From a bacterium (GTDB lineage: Bacteria; Hinthialibacterota; Hinthialibacteria; OLB16), in the NCBI GenBank assembly GCA_022072055.1, contig JAJVIK010000020.1:62001-126000 (forward strand): a stretch of 64,000 nt of DNA, given 5' to 3'. Shown here piece after piece: positions 7,271-16,961 of this stretch. The stretch's first letter is position 1. Every line of letters starts with the position of its first letter. The notes beneath the pieces were generated by a model. It was not told the origin of the DNA. It ran no database searches and was given only the letters and a program-made list of their open reading frames with translations. The position numbers were made by a program, and so were the translations under genes.

Positions 7271-9379
7271 TTGTCGGAAATGATATCGAACAACCGTCCC
7301 CCTTGGGCGCAGCCGGGAGGACGGACCATACTGGTTCTGCTGGACAACTGGAGATCGATCCTCAGCGCGACCCTCGGGACCATGGTGGTGGCCGTGGTGG
7401 TTGCCCTGCTTCTTCCCAAGACATACCGGGCCAGCTGCACTATTCTTGTGGCCCTCCCGCGCTATGTGGAGAACCTCAAGCTCCCGCCTCCGCCGGTGGA
7501 CATGACCACGGTTCATACTTTGGCGACCTCCACCACCATTTTACAGGCAATTCCTCCCCTCGTGGAGAAACAACGTGATTTGGTGGCGCGCGCCAAAGAG
7601 AAACTGGGCGACCAGGCTTGGTCCAAGATCGGGGCAATGGACGCCACCGCCGCGGCGAGCCTGCTCGGACAAGATTTCAATGAGGAGTTCAAGACCGCCT
7701 GGGAGGACCTTCCCCCCGACTATCTATTGCCGGGGTATCTCGAGTTCGAGGAGGACGCATTCGCGCGCGTCGATCCGCTTGTTCTCATTCGGGCGCTGGA
7801 GGCCATGATCAAGACCTCGGTGGAAACAAACACCACGACCGAGTACCAGCCCTTGTTGACTCTCTCCGCCGAATGGGACACGGAACGAACCGCCGCGGTC
7901 CTTTCGCACTGCTGGGCAAAGATCCTCCTTCGGGCGGTGAAGCGGGACATCACCGAACCGGTCTTGGCCGACCAGGCCCAGCGCCTGCGGCAGGTTGTCG
8001 AAACCGGTGACCAGCTCAAGGACGCGGTCAGCAAGCTCCAGGAGTTGGAGGCCAAGGAGCTGCTTGCCATCAAGACCCAGGAACGCGACGCCACACTCAA
8101 GGACTTATACACCGGCTGGAGCGATGTCCCCTCCCTGCTTTCACAGCGCGACGACCTTGAGCGGGAGATTGTCGCCACGGTGGAGCAACTCGCCAACCTG
8201 CGCGCGCTCGTGGGGGACCTTGAATGGAAAGGGGCTTGGGTTGGCGGGCTTGGCGAGGCGGTGATCCGCGAGATCACTCAATCGGATGAGAAGAGGGAAG
8301 TCGCGGATGTCGATCTCCTTAGAGCGAACCGCCAACGGCTGGGCGAGCTGGACGCTTTCAACACTCCCCTCCGTCTCTCGATCCTGTCCGCGGAAAAATC
8401 CCCGGATGTTGTCTGGGAGCCACCGTTCCCGCCGGAGCATGTCCACGGAATCGCCGATCTGATGCGGGGGACTTGGACGGCCAACCGGGGCTTTATCGGT
8501 TCCACGACCGCCGACATTAGGATTTCAGCGGCCGATATCTCCAGCCTAACCGCCGCCAAGGAGTTTTCCACGGGCGTGCGCAAGACCCTGTCGCTTCTCC
8601 AGGCGGTGTTGGACCGTCAGGAAGCCTTCCAGAAAACCCTTTCAGCCAAGCGCAGGCTGATTGAAAGCGAAGCGGAGTTGTATGCCGCGAGGAAGTCGAA
8701 TCAGATCGAGCAGTTGGAGGCGGACCTGAAGGTCTACACCGAACGTCTCGATGCCGCGACCCGCTCGGAGAGCGTGCTCTTGGGACAGCCCGGGATCACC
8801 GAGAACAGCCCGGAGATCTTGAGACTGAGGGAGTACATCCAAGACCTGGCCGTCAAGCGCGCCAAGGCGGAGGATGGCCTGGCCGCCGCGAAGCTCCTGA
8901 TCGGTCGCCTGGAGTCCCAGCGAAAGCTCGCGGAGGCTCTCCTCGACGAGCGCAAGACCTATTACATCGAGCAGGTGGTGGCGCTCAGCAAGCTCTCCAA
9001 GGTTCATCAGAACAACCGTGACAAGCTTCGCGCCATCGAGCGCTCGATTGAACGTAGAGAACGTCGCGCGGACATGTTGAACGCCGATGTGTTGGACATT
9101 CTGGCGCGCAAGGCCAACCTCGAACTTGAGCGAGACAAACTGACCAAGATGCACAATTTCACGTTGGAGCAGATCGGCGGCGTGGAGGCGCTCAGCACGA
9201 ACTACAGCAACGCGCTGCGAGTGAGCCTGCTTTCGCCCCCCGCGCCACCGAAGCGAAAAGTGGCGCCCAGACGCTCTCTGATTGTGCTCCTGGCCGGTTT
9301 CCTCGCGTGCCTGATCGCCTGCGGCTGGTATCTGCTCACCGACCAGTATCACCGCCTCCGGGCCGCCCAACCGATGTAG
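7271..9379 (+). CDS. polysaccharide chain-length determinant (Wzz/GumC-like)
   Basis: A 702-residue inner-membrane protein of the polysaccharide co-polymerase type, which sets chain length during exopolysaccharide or O-antigen assembly. It has an N-terminal membrane segment (ILSATLGTMVVAVVVALLLP, residues about 30-50), a long periplasmic coiled-coil region rich in Leu/Glu/Lys, and a C-terminal membrane segment (LIVLLAGFLACLIACGWYLL). Before the latter is the Pro-rich PPAPPKRKVAPRR typical of the family. There is no BY-kinase domain. TTG is chosen as the start because GGAGGA stands 10 bases upstream. The stop codon abuts the next start, so the three genes to 12553 form an operon. Confidence 0.85.
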   Translation: MSEMISNNRPPWAQPGGRTILVLLDNWRSILSATLGTMVVAVVVALLLPKTYRASCTILVALPRYVENLKLPPPPVDMTTVHTLATSTTILQAIPPLVEKQRDLVARAKEKLGDQAWSKIGAMDATAAASLLGQDFNEEFKTAWEDLPPDYLLPGYLEFEEDAFARVDPLVLIRALEAMIKTSVETNTTTEYQPLLTLSAEWDTERTAAVLSHCWAKILLRAVKRDITEPVLADQAQRLRQVVETGDQLKDAVSKLQELEAKELLAIKTQERDATLKDLYTGWSDVPSLLSQRDDLEREIVATVEQLANLRALVGDLEWKGAWVGGLGEAVIREITQSDEKREVADVDLLRANRQRLGELDAFNTPLRLSILSAEKSPDVVWEPPFPPEHVHGIADLMRGTWTANRGFIGSTTADIRISAADISSLTAAKEFSTGVRKTLSLLQAVLDRQEAFQKTLSAKRRLIESEAELYAARKSNQIEQLEADLKVYTERLDAATRSESVLLGQPGITENSPEILRLREYIQDLAVKRAKAEDGLAAAKLLIGRLESQRKLAEALLDERKTYYIEQVVALSKLSKVHQNNRDKLRAIERSIERRERRADMLNADVLDILARKANLELERDKLTKMHNFTLEQIGGVEALSTNYSNALRVSLLSPPAPPKRKVAPRRSLIVLLAGFLACLIACGWYLLTDQYHRLRAAQPM

Positions 9380-11263
9380 ATGGAAACCTCTTCGACGCGA
9401 GGGAGTCGCGCCTTTGCCGGAGTCGGAAGGCTCGTGGCCACTTTGAGTCACATCCCGCCCGCGCAAATCCTGCAACTGCTCCGACACCGTCTGCGCTCGC
9501 TGACTCGAGGAAAGTTTCCATTTTCATGCCAGCCTCCCCTGCGTAAACGGTTCAGAAAGGAGTGGTTTTCCTCAAGTTGGAGCCAAGACACCCGAGTTCA
9601 GATACGCTCTCTTCCGGAAGGGGAGGCGATCAGGCGGCTTGAGGAGTTCCGCGCGGGGAGGATCGAGGTTCTCAATCGGGTTGAGTTGTTTGAGCCCGAT
9701 CGGTTTTGGGATTTGGTCGAACGCTCGGACCTCCCGCCGCTGGCGCGAGAGACCCTGCATTACCAGGAGTTCCTTGTCGATTTTGGGTCGCTCCTCGACC
9801 CCGAACAAGGCGAGAAAGTCCTCGAAGTGATCGAATCGGTCCTCTGCGGTTGGCGTGAACGTTTCCCACCGGGCCACCCCGTGGCTTGGCAGCCCTTCAC
9901 GGTCGCCTACCGGGCGCAGTGCGGGCTGCGCTTGCACACCTTGCTTCTCAAGACGCCGCTCGAGCGCTCCCTGTTGTTGGCGGAGGGGCTGCGTCGCGAC
10001 CTCTTTCAACATGGCCTGTTTCTCGAGGCCAACCTGGAGCGACATCTTGGCGGGAACCATCTAGTCAAGGATCTTTCCGCGCTGGCGATGCTGGCGGGTC
10101 TCTTTCGCGGCCCCACGGCGGACCGCTGGCTCGCGGTGGTCCGCAAGGAATTGCCTCGACAGATTGGAATTCAGGTCCTTCCCGATGGCGGGCATTATGA
10201 GCGCTCCCCGATGTATCACATCTTGGTCATGGGCGATCTGCTGGACGCTGCGCTCGCTCTTTCCACGAGGGACGGCAGCTGGGTGAAGTCAGAACTCCTC
10301 GAACCGCTCGGGCGCATGGCGCGCTTTCTCGTTGGCGTCGTTCATGGCGATGGGGAAATCCCCCTGTTCAACGACAGTGTCCTCGGACAGGCGCCCTGTC
10401 CCTCCGAAATGTTCCAACGTCTTGAGGGTTCGGGACTCTTGGCGGAGAACTTTGCGGTTGAAGCAGCGGGGGATGGAGTGGATCACTTCCCCGACACGGG
10501 CTACACCCGCTTCCGTTCGGGGGGGCTGTGTCTCGTCTTCGACCATGGCCGGCTGGGTCCGGATGAACTCATGGGGCATGTCCACAACGACTCGCTCTCC
10601 TTCGAGCTGTCCTGGGGGCCGGATCGTTTCATTGTGGATCGAGGGGTGTATGAGTACACGATGGGGCCGCGGCGCGAAGAGTGCCGCGCGATCAAGGCGC
10701 ACAACACCCCCTCGGTGGATGGGCTTTCCCAAGCCGAGACCTGGGCCTCATTTCGGGTGGGCAAAAGGTGGCACGCGGAGGGCGGTGACTTGGAGAGGTT
10801 GCCCGAGGGTGAGGGAGTCGCCGCTCGCTGGTCACGTCCCGGAATGCCGGTTATCGAACGTCGGGTTGTGCGCCTCGATACCGGTGTCTTCGGGATCACC
10901 GACCGGATCGGAGCGGGAGGGGCCCGCCGCATCGAGATTCCATTCCATTTTGGGCCAGGGGTCCGGGTGGAGGTTGGCGAGGCGGTCAATCGGGTGGACC
11001 GGGGCGATGTTTTCACCGCCCGTTGGAGTGCGACCAAAGGACGGAAGACGCTTCATGGGACCTTCGCATCCCATCAACCCTTTGAGGTATCCTTGTCCGA
11101 GTCCGTGTGCTGGCCTCGTTTCCACGCCAAGGAGCAAATCGCGCGTCTCGTGGTCACCTTGAAGGCGGACACCCCCGTCGCGATGGGGACAAGCCTGTCC
11201 ACGCGGGAGATGCGCGGTGAGGTCCGAATGGCGCCGGATTCTAAGGATTGGGGGAGGGCTTGA
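9380..11263 (+). CDS. heparinase II/III-family polysaccharide lyase-like protein
   Basis: 627 residues. The first half is an alpha-helical toroid with GNHLVKDLSALAMLAGLF (near 225-245) and GGHYERSPMYH (near 270-280), the conserved Asn-His and Tyr/His regions of heparinase II/III-like lyases. The second half is a beta-sandwich beginning at HVHNDSLSFEL and HNTPSVDG. No signal peptide is clear. The gene starts directly after the chain-length gene. In exopolysaccharide clusters such lyases are thought to trim or degrade the polymer made by the cluster. The polymer is unknown. Confidence 0.85.
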   Translation: METSSTRGSRAFAGVGRLVATLSHIPPAQILQLLRHRLRSLTRGKFPFSCQPPLRKRFRKEWFSSSWSQDTRVQIRSLPEGEAIRRLEEFRAGRIEVLNRVELFEPDRFWDLVERSDLPPLARETLHYQEFLVDFGSLLDPEQGEKVLEVIESVLCGWRERFPPGHPVAWQPFTVAYRAQCGLRLHTLLLKTPLERSLLLAEGLRRDLFQHGLFLEANLERHLGGNHLVKDLSALAMLAGLFRGPTADRWLAVVRKELPRQIGIQVLPDGGHYERSPMYHILVMGDLLDAALALSTRDGSWVKSELLEPLGRMARFLVGVVHGDGEIPLFNDSVLGQAPCPSEMFQRLEGSGLLAENFAVEAAGDGVDHFPDTGYTRFRSGGLCLVFDHGRLGPDELMGHVHNDSLSFELSWGPDRFIVDRGVYEYTMGPRREECRAIKAHNTPSVDGLSQAETWASFRVGKRWHAEGGDLERLPEGEGVAARWSRPGMPVIERRVVRLDTGVFGITDRIGAGGARRIEIPFHFGPGVRVEVGEAVNRVDRGDVFTARWSATKGRKTLHGTFASHQPFEVSLSESVCWPRFHAKEQIARLVVTLKADTPVAMGTSLSTREMRGEVRMAPDSKDWGRA

Positions 11264-11266
11264 GGC

Positions 11267-12553
11267 ATGCGAATCGCGGTAATCGGAGCGGGGCCGGCGG
11301 GACTCGCGGCGGCCTGGGATTTCGTTCGCGCCGGGCATCAGGTGGTCTGCCACGAAACCGCCGAGCAAGTCGGGGGACTCGCGGCGGGTTTCAAGGCCGA
11401 GCATTGGGATTGGTCGGTGGAGCAGTATTACCACCACTGGTTCCAATCGGATTCGGACATCCTGCGTTTGGCGGAGGAACTCGGGGTCAAAGACAAACTG
11501 CTCTTCCCCAAGCCGGTCACCGCGCTGTACCACCAGGGCAAGTTTTATGCTTTCGACAGTCCCATCGCGGTCCTTAAATTCCCGGGAATTCCCTTTCTTG
11601 ACCGCCTGCGGTTCGGATTCGTGGGGGCTTATCTTCGCTTTTCGCGGAGTTGGAAGACTCTGGAGCAGCACACCGCACACGAATGGCTGAGACGTCGACT
11701 GGGACCGCGCGCTTACGAGGTCCTCTGGGAGCCGATGCTCGAAGGGAAGTTTGGGGCCGAATACTACAAACAGGTCAACATGGCTTGGTTTTGGGCGCGG
11801 ATTCACGCTCGCACCCAGTGTCTGGGGACCTTCCAGGGGGGGTTTCAGGCGTTCATGGACACGCTCGCCGAGGGGATCCGGAGAAAGGGGGGCGAGATTC
11901 GCCTTAAGAGTCCGGTCGAACGCGTCGCGCGAGCCGAAGATGGACGTCTTGTCGTGGAGTCTCAGGGCGCGAGCGAACTCTTCGACCGGGTCCTCGCAAC
12001 GAGCTCACCGCAAGTTCTTGCACGGATGGTTCCCGACCTTCCGAGCGAGTATCTCGCCAAGGTCCGCGCGCTCAGGTCGCTCGGCGCGGTGGTGCTGACC
12101 CTTGCGCTGGATCGTCCGCTTGGACCGGGGATCTATTGGTATAACCTGCCCAAGAAGGAGGGATTTCCGTTCCTATGCCTGGTGGAGCACACGGCCTTCC
12201 TTTCCCCGGAGCATTTCGGTGGGGACCATCTGGTGTATTGCGGGGATTATGTGCCGGAGGGGCACCGCTATCTCTCGATGAGCAAGGAGGAATTGGTGGC
12301 GGAGTTCTTCCCTGCCCTGGCGCGGATCAACCCGGCGCTCACCCTCGCCTCGGTGAAGGGGAGTTGGCTCTTCCGGACCGCTTACGCGCAGCCGGTGCCG
12401 ATGGTGAATCATTCCCAGAACCTGCCCAGCATCGAGACTCCCATCCCCGGCATCTATTGGGCGAGCATGAGCCATGTGTACCCGTGGGACCGGGGGACGA
12501 ACTACGCGGTGGAGATCGGAAGGAAGGCGGCGGAGAGGGTGATGGGGGAGTGA
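11267..12553 (+). CDS. FAD-dependent oxidoreductase of the amine oxidase/protoporphyrinogen oxidase type
   Basis: 428 residues opening with a dinucleotide-binding motif, IAVIGAGPAGLAAAWDF (residues 3-19), followed by VGGLAAGF. A C-terminal segment, PGIYWASMSHVYPWDRGTNY, matches the FAD-closing motif of this superfamily. Family members are common in exopolysaccharide and sugar-lipid gene clusters, where they may oxidise or isomerise a sugar nucleotide or lipid-linked sugar. It follows the lyase gene by 3 bases in the same operon. A role in haem synthesis is less likely from context. Confidence 0.8.
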   Translation: MRIAVIGAGPAGLAAAWDFVRAGHQVVCHETAEQVGGLAAGFKAEHWDWSVEQYYHHWFQSDSDILRLAEELGVKDKLLFPKPVTALYHQGKFYAFDSPIAVLKFPGIPFLDRLRFGFVGAYLRFSRSWKTLEQHTAHEWLRRRLGPRAYEVLWEPMLEGKFGAEYYKQVNMAWFWARIHARTQCLGTFQGGFQAFMDTLAEGIRRKGGEIRLKSPVERVARAEDGRLVVESQGASELFDRVLATSSPQVLARMVPDLPSEYLAKVRALRSLGAVVLTLALDRPLGPGIYWYNLPKKEGFPFLCLVEHTAFLSPEHFGGDHLVYCGDYVPEGHRYLSMSKEELVAEFFPALARINPALTLASVKGSWLFRTAYAQPVPMVNHSQNLPSIETPIPGIYWASMSHVYPWDRGTNYAVEIGRKAAERVMGE

Positions 12554-12569
12554 GGCTTGAGCCTCCCCT

Positions 12570-14117
12570 TCACCCCTTCTTCCTCTTCCCGTGTCCTTTG
12601 GCCTGGAGGTCGAGGAGGTTCATCATGTGCTCGGTGGCTTCCACGGCGGCCATGACCTGGTCGGAGTCCACGCCGCGAGTCTTGAGGCCGTTCTTCCAGG
12701 TGATGACCGTCTCGACTAGCGCGTCGGAGCGCCCACCGGGCGGGATGTGGACCACATAGTCCTCCAGCAGGGGAATCTCGAACGGAAAGCGATCCGCCAC
12801 CGAGCGCAGCGCCTTCATGAAAGCGTCATAACCGCCGTTCCCCTTCCCGTAAGCGTCAAACTCCTCGCCCCGAAACCGGAACTTCACCGCGGCGGTGGCC
12901 GACATGCCGGTGGTGGACACCACCACCGAGTTGACCACCTGGAAGGACTTGCCCTCCGGAGTTTCCATCAGGTCGAGCAGCAGGTACGGGATGTCCTCGG
13001 CGGTTACCAACTCCTTGTTCTCGCCGAGCTCGATCACCTTGTCGAGGAGCTGTTTCTTGACTTCCTCCGGGAGCTCAAGACCGAGCTGCCGCAGATTCAT
13101 CTCGATGCTGGCCTTGCCGGACATCTTTCCCAGGGCGTACTCGCGGTCGCGTCCGAAGCGCCGCGGAGTGAGCGCGCTTTCATAGAGGTTCTGCTTCTTG
13201 TCCCCATCGGCGTGGATGCCGGCGGTCTGGGTGAAGACATTCTCCCCGGTGATCGGCTTGTTGGAGGAGATGCGCAGGCCGGTGAACAATTCGAGCAGAC
13301 GGCTCACCTCCTTGAGGCGCTTCACATCAATGTGGGTCTTGAATTCGGTGTGATCCTCCAGGACCACCGCGACCTCATCCAGCGAGGTGTTGCCCGCGCG
13401 CTCGCCGAGACCATTCAGGGTGCAGTGGAGCCCATCCGCCCCGGCCTTCACCGCGAACAGAGAGTTCGCCGTGGCGAGCCCGTAGTCGTTGTGGCCGTGG
13501 AAGTCGAGACGTTTGTTGGTGACCTTCGCGCGCGCCTCGGAGACAAGCCGGTGGACCTGTTCCGGGTTCAAGACCCCTAAGGTGTCCGGGAGCAGCAGGC
13601 GGGTGAAGGGAAGCTGGGAGCACTCACGGTACAGGAAATCGACATATTCGGGGGACTGAAGCGCGCCGTTGGACCAGTCCTCAAAATAGACATTCACTTC
13701 GACTCCTTGCTGGGTGGCGTACTCGACCGTGGCGGCGATGTCGGCCATGTGCTTGTGAGGAGTCTTGCGGAGTTGCCCTTCCAGGTGACGCAGCGAGCCT
13801 TTGGTGAGCAGGTTCATGGCGCGGCATCCGGCGGCAAGCAGCCAGTCCACCGAGGCCTTGTGGTCGGTGAACCCGAGACACTCGACCCGACCGCCTTTGC
13901 CGACCGAATCCGCCCAACGCATGATCGTGGCGACAGCCTGTTGCTCTCCGGGGGAAACCTTCGCGCTGGCGACCTCGATCCGGTCCACGCGCAGCCCATC
14001 GAGCAGGAGTTGCGCGATGGTCAGTTTCTCCTCGGGAGAGAGGGAGACCCCTCGGGTTTGCTCTCCATCCCGGAGAGTGGTGTCCATGATTTCGATGGCG
14101 CGTCTGGATTTGGGCAT
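12570..14117 (-). CDS. 2-isopropylmalate/citramalate synthase-family enzyme (LeuA-like)
   Basis: 515 residues. The N-terminal DRE-TIM barrel carries the metal-binding MDTTLRDGEQTRGV, the HGHNDYGLATAN motif and GLGERAGNTSLDEV. The C-terminal half (about 385-500) is a LeuA-type regulatory dimerisation domain containing SATAAVKFRFRG and YDAFMKALRSV. The enzyme condenses acetyl-CoA with an alpha-keto acid, in leucine synthesis or in the citramalate route to isoleucine. The branch found here (FTDHKASVDWL) resembles the LeuA2 group, so citramalate synthase is possible. The gene stands alone; no other leu gene is adjacent. Confidence 0.85.
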   Translation of the reverse strand: MPKSRRAIEIMDTTLRDGEQTRGVSLSPEEKLTIAQLLLDGLRVDRIEVASAKVSPGEQQAVATIMRWADSVGKGGRVECLGFTDHKASVDWLLAAGCRAMNLLTKGSLRHLEGQLRKTPHKHMADIAATVEYATQQGVEVNVYFEDWSNGALQSPEYVDFLYRECSQLPFTRLLLPDTLGVLNPEQVHRLVSEARAKVTNKRLDFHGHNDYGLATANSLFAVKAGADGLHCTLNGLGERAGNTSLDEVAVVLEDHTEFKTHIDVKRLKEVSRLLELFTGLRISSNKPITGENVFTQTAGIHADGDKKQNLYESALTPRRFGRDREYALGKMSGKASIEMNLRQLGLELPEEVKKQLLDKVIELGENKELVTAEDIPYLLLDLMETPEGKSFQVVNSVVVSTTGMSATAAVKFRFRGEEFDAYGKGNGGYDAFMKALRSVADRFPFEIPLLEDYVVHIPPGGRSDALVETVITWKNGLKTRGVDSDQVMAAVEATEHMMNLLDLQAKGHGKRKKG

Positions 14118-14225
14118 GGTGGTTCCTTCACTGTTCCCGAACGGGGCGGTTTCGGGAAAGGAGGAAAGGATACAGCGGAGAGTCGGGACAGGGAAGCGCG
14201 GCTTGCCCGAGGCGTGGGTGATCCC

Positions 14226-16025
14226 CTACTTCACGCGCGCCACTTCTGGCTCACCCGGGACGGATCTCTCCGAGGAGGCCTCCGACACCCGTGTCCGGTC
14301 CTCATCCGCCCAATAGAAGTCATAGTAACCGATTAACATTTCATCGTTGGTTTGTTCGTCGAAACGGACCTCCGCGTTGGGATCCGGATTCGCGGGATTG
14401 GCGGCGGAGTTGTCCCAGTGAGCCTCGCACTCGATCCGAGTTCCCTTGGGGATCCGCTTCGGCTCGGCGAGACGATAGGCGTTCTGCCAACCGAAATCCC
14501 ACTTGGGCACGGACAGCAGGATTTCGCTGCTCCCATCAGGATAGAAGGCGGTGTATTTGAAGGATTTCCCGCGCAAGTGCATGTGCGGGAGCATGGCCAG
14601 GAGGTAAGCGTCCCGCTCGAACTTTTCGTGCGCGAATTCCACATGATCGGGGGCATGAGGGGGAATCCGGAGCTTGGTGTTGGCGATTCCCCGGGTGTGG
14701 ACCTCCTTCTTGACCGGTCCGTCCGCGAAGACCAGGCCGATTCGGGAGCGGTCTTTCGCGGCGGTCCCATTCGGCGTGTAGTGCATCTGGAAGATGAGCG
14801 TCGCCCCCTTGGGAAGGAGCTTGGCGCAGCCATCCGTGTAGACCGCGGGGGCATCGCCGGGAACCATCGAGGCGAAGAAACCGTTTAGGCCATTCTTGAA
14901 ATCGGGTTGCTCCCCCTTGCGGTCCTTGGGGTAAAGGATGAATACCAGGACATGGTGAACCACCGAGGGGTTTCCTGGGCGGACCTCGATCGCCTTGACC
15001 CACTTGTCCTCGGGCAGTTCGGTCTTGACCCCGAAATACTGGTAGTCCATCAATCCCTCGGCGGGGACACGGCACTCCACCGGCATTTCCAAGATCATAT
15101 CCGGGGTCCCGATGGCCCATCCCTCGGTGAATTCGGGCGCATCGGGGAGATCCTTGGGGTCCCCCTCGGGAGCGCCGTTCTCAACCCACTTGTTGACCAG
15201 CTCCACCTCGGTTCGCGACAGCGCGCGCTTGTTGGCGAAGACCCCGTGCGACTCATCGGCGTGCCAGGGGGGCATGCGCCGGTCGTTGATCACCTCGGCG
15301 AGCATCTCGGCGCGACGTTTGGCGGAGGTGTAATCCAGAAGACTGAAGGGGGCGACCTCTCCGGGACGGTGGCAGGAGATGCAGTTGCGTTGCAGAATTC
15401 GGGAGATGTGCTTGGCGTAGGTGACCGAGCTGGGGTCCTTGAGGTCCAGGTCGCGCGCGATGATGCAGCCTTGCGGGTCGGTCCGGACCACCTTGACCGG
15501 GTCGCCCGCCAAAAGCGCATCGAGAGCGTCCGTGAGGAAATTCTCGGTGGCCTCCTCGCGGTGGTAGCCGATCCCATACTGCGTGTCGATTCGTCCCTGA
15601 TACCGGAGCGCCCGCTGGGAATCCACCACGAACACATCGGTCGTGCGCTCGGCTCCGAGGATGTCGGCGATACGCCCGCCTTCATCCTTCACCGCCGGGA
15701 AGGAGATTCCGAACTTCTTGACCTCCCCGGCCATCTCCTCGCGGGTGTCCAATGCGTTCGAGTTGATCCAGAAAAAGCGAACCCCCTTGGGGGAGTAACC
15801 CTGATGGAGGCGTTCGAGCTTGGGGGCATAGAGGTTCACCATCGGGCAGCCGATTCCGGAGAAGGCAAACACCGTGATTTTCGACCCGGCCGGCTCGGAG
15901 AGTCGGTGGGATTTGCCCTCCAGGTCAGTCCACTCGAAATCCGGCAAGATTCGTTCCCCGGCGGCCTCGGAATAAGGGGCGAAGGTCAGGCCAAGGATAA
16001 TGGAAAAAAGGACGGTTCGCGGCAT
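14226..16025 (-). CDS. redoxin - cytochrome c - copper monooxygenase-like fusion protein
   Basis: 599 residues with an N-terminal signal peptide (MPRTVLFSIILGLTFAPYSEAA). Residues about 28-190 are a thioredoxin-like peroxiredoxin/redoxin fold whose active-site region reads FSGIGCPMVN, with a single cysteine rather than CxxC. Next comes a single c-type haem site, CISCH (near 217). The C-terminal 330 residues resemble the copper type II ascorbate-dependent monooxygenase fold with His clusters VVHHVLVF, FQMHYTPNG and LPHMHLRGK. This architecture recurs in Planctomycetes and Verrucomicrobia, and acts in the periplasm. The substrate is unknown. Confidence 0.82.
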   Translation of the reverse strand: MPRTVLFSIILGLTFAPYSEAAGERILPDFEWTDLEGKSHRLSEPAGSKITVFAFSGIGCPMVNLYAPKLERLHQGYSPKGVRFFWINSNALDTREEMAGEVKKFGISFPAVKDEGGRIADILGAERTTDVFVVDSQRALRYQGRIDTQYGIGYHREEATENFLTDALDALLAGDPVKVVRTDPQGCIIARDLDLKDPSSVTYAKHISRILQRNCISCHRPGEVAPFSLLDYTSAKRRAEMLAEVINDRRMPPWHADESHGVFANKRALSRTEVELVNKWVENGAPEGDPKDLPDAPEFTEGWAIGTPDMILEMPVECRVPAEGLMDYQYFGVKTELPEDKWVKAIEVRPGNPSVVHHVLVFILYPKDRKGEQPDFKNGLNGFFASMVPGDAPAVYTDGCAKLLPKGATLIFQMHYTPNGTAAKDRSRIGLVFADGPVKKEVHTRGIANTKLRIPPHAPDHVEFAHEKFERDAYLLAMLPHMHLRGKSFKYTAFYPDGSSEILLSVPKWDFGWQNAYRLAEPKRIPKGTRIECEAHWDNSAANPANPDPNAEVRFDEQTNDEMLIGYYDFYWADEDRTRVSEASSERSVPGEPEVARVK

Positions 16026-16126
16026 GGTCGTGGAATCAGCCTCCCGGTGGCTATCTTCGCCTCAAACGTTTTAGGTTGTCAAAGGTCACGCGAAAACGGG
16101 GGCTTTCTTGCGGGAGGGTGGAGGGG

Positions 16127-16957
16127 TCACCCCATTTCCCAATTCAACGGGTCAAAGGATGGGAGCTCCAACTCCAAGCCGTCATACGCCAGCTCCACGC
16201 CCTCGGGAAGTTCGGCGTTGGTCTCGGCGTGGAGGAGGTCATGGGTCATATGGATGAAATAAGTCCGCCTGGGTCCGAGCCGCGCGACCACTTCAAGGGC
16301 TTGGTCGATGTTGAAATGAGTTTCGTGCGGGCGCTTACGGAGCGCATCGAGGACGAGTGTGTCAACCCCCGCAAGCAGCTTCCAGGTCTGTTCGGGAATG
16401 GCGCTGCAATCGGTGATATAGGCCAGTGAACCCCAGCGGTAGCCCTGAACCGGGAGTTTGCCGTGCAGGACCTGTAGGGTTTGCAGGCCGAAACCGCCCG
16501 CCGTGAACCTCCCCTCGGCGGGGTGGAGGCGGACGGAGAGGATTCCGCCTCCGGATTGGGCGTTCGGATCGAAGAGGTGGGTGTAGACAGCGCGGACACG
16601 CTCATGGATTTCCGCCGATCCGAACACTTCAATCGGGCGTTTCACCACGAACTGCACAGCCCGCAGTTCATCCAGCCCGAAGAAATGATCGACATGGGAA
16701 TGGGTGTACACCACTCGAAAGACAGGTGGGGCGCCTTCGCGCAGGAGTTGTTGGCGAAGGTCGATCGAGGTGTCGATCAACAGGTATTCCCAGTCCTCCG
16801 ATTCCGAGGAGCGGGTTTTGAGCAGGACCGAGGCGCGGGTGCGTTTGTCGCGCGGATCGGGCGAGGCGCAGACCGGGCAGGCGCACCCGACCACCGGCAC
16901 CCCCGTGGAGGTGCCGGTTCCGAGGAAAAGGAGTCGATTGCGAGTTATCCGGGACAA
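16127..16957 (-). CDS. MBL-fold metal-dependent phosphodiesterase (PhnP-like)
   Basis: 276 residues from a TTG at 16957. This start lies 4 bases after the stop of the upstream gene; an earlier start would run back into that gene. The metallo-beta-lactamase fold shows GTGTSTGVPVVGC at the N-terminus, a CACPVC cysteine cluster as in PhnP, the metal motif HSHVDHFFGLDE, ITDCSA and FIHMTHD. PhnP-type enzymes hydrolyse cyclic phosphodiesters such as ribose 1,2-cyclic phosphate. No phosphonate lyase genes are near, so the substrate remains open. Confidence 0.82.
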   Translation of the reverse strand: MSRITRNRLLFLGTGTSTGVPVVGCACPVCASPDPRDKRTRASVLLKTRSSESEDWEYLLIDTSIDLRQQLLREGAPPVFRVVYTHSHVDHFFGLDELRAVQFVVKRPIEVFGSAEIHERVRAVYTHLFDPNAQSGGGILSVRLHPAEGRFTAGGFGLQTLQVLHGKLPVQGYRWGSLAYITDCSAIPEQTWKLLAGVDTLVLDALRKRPHETHFNIDQALEVVARLGPRRTYFIHMTHDLLHAETNAELPEGVELAYDGLELELPSFDPLNWEMG

Positions 16958-16961
16958 TCCG

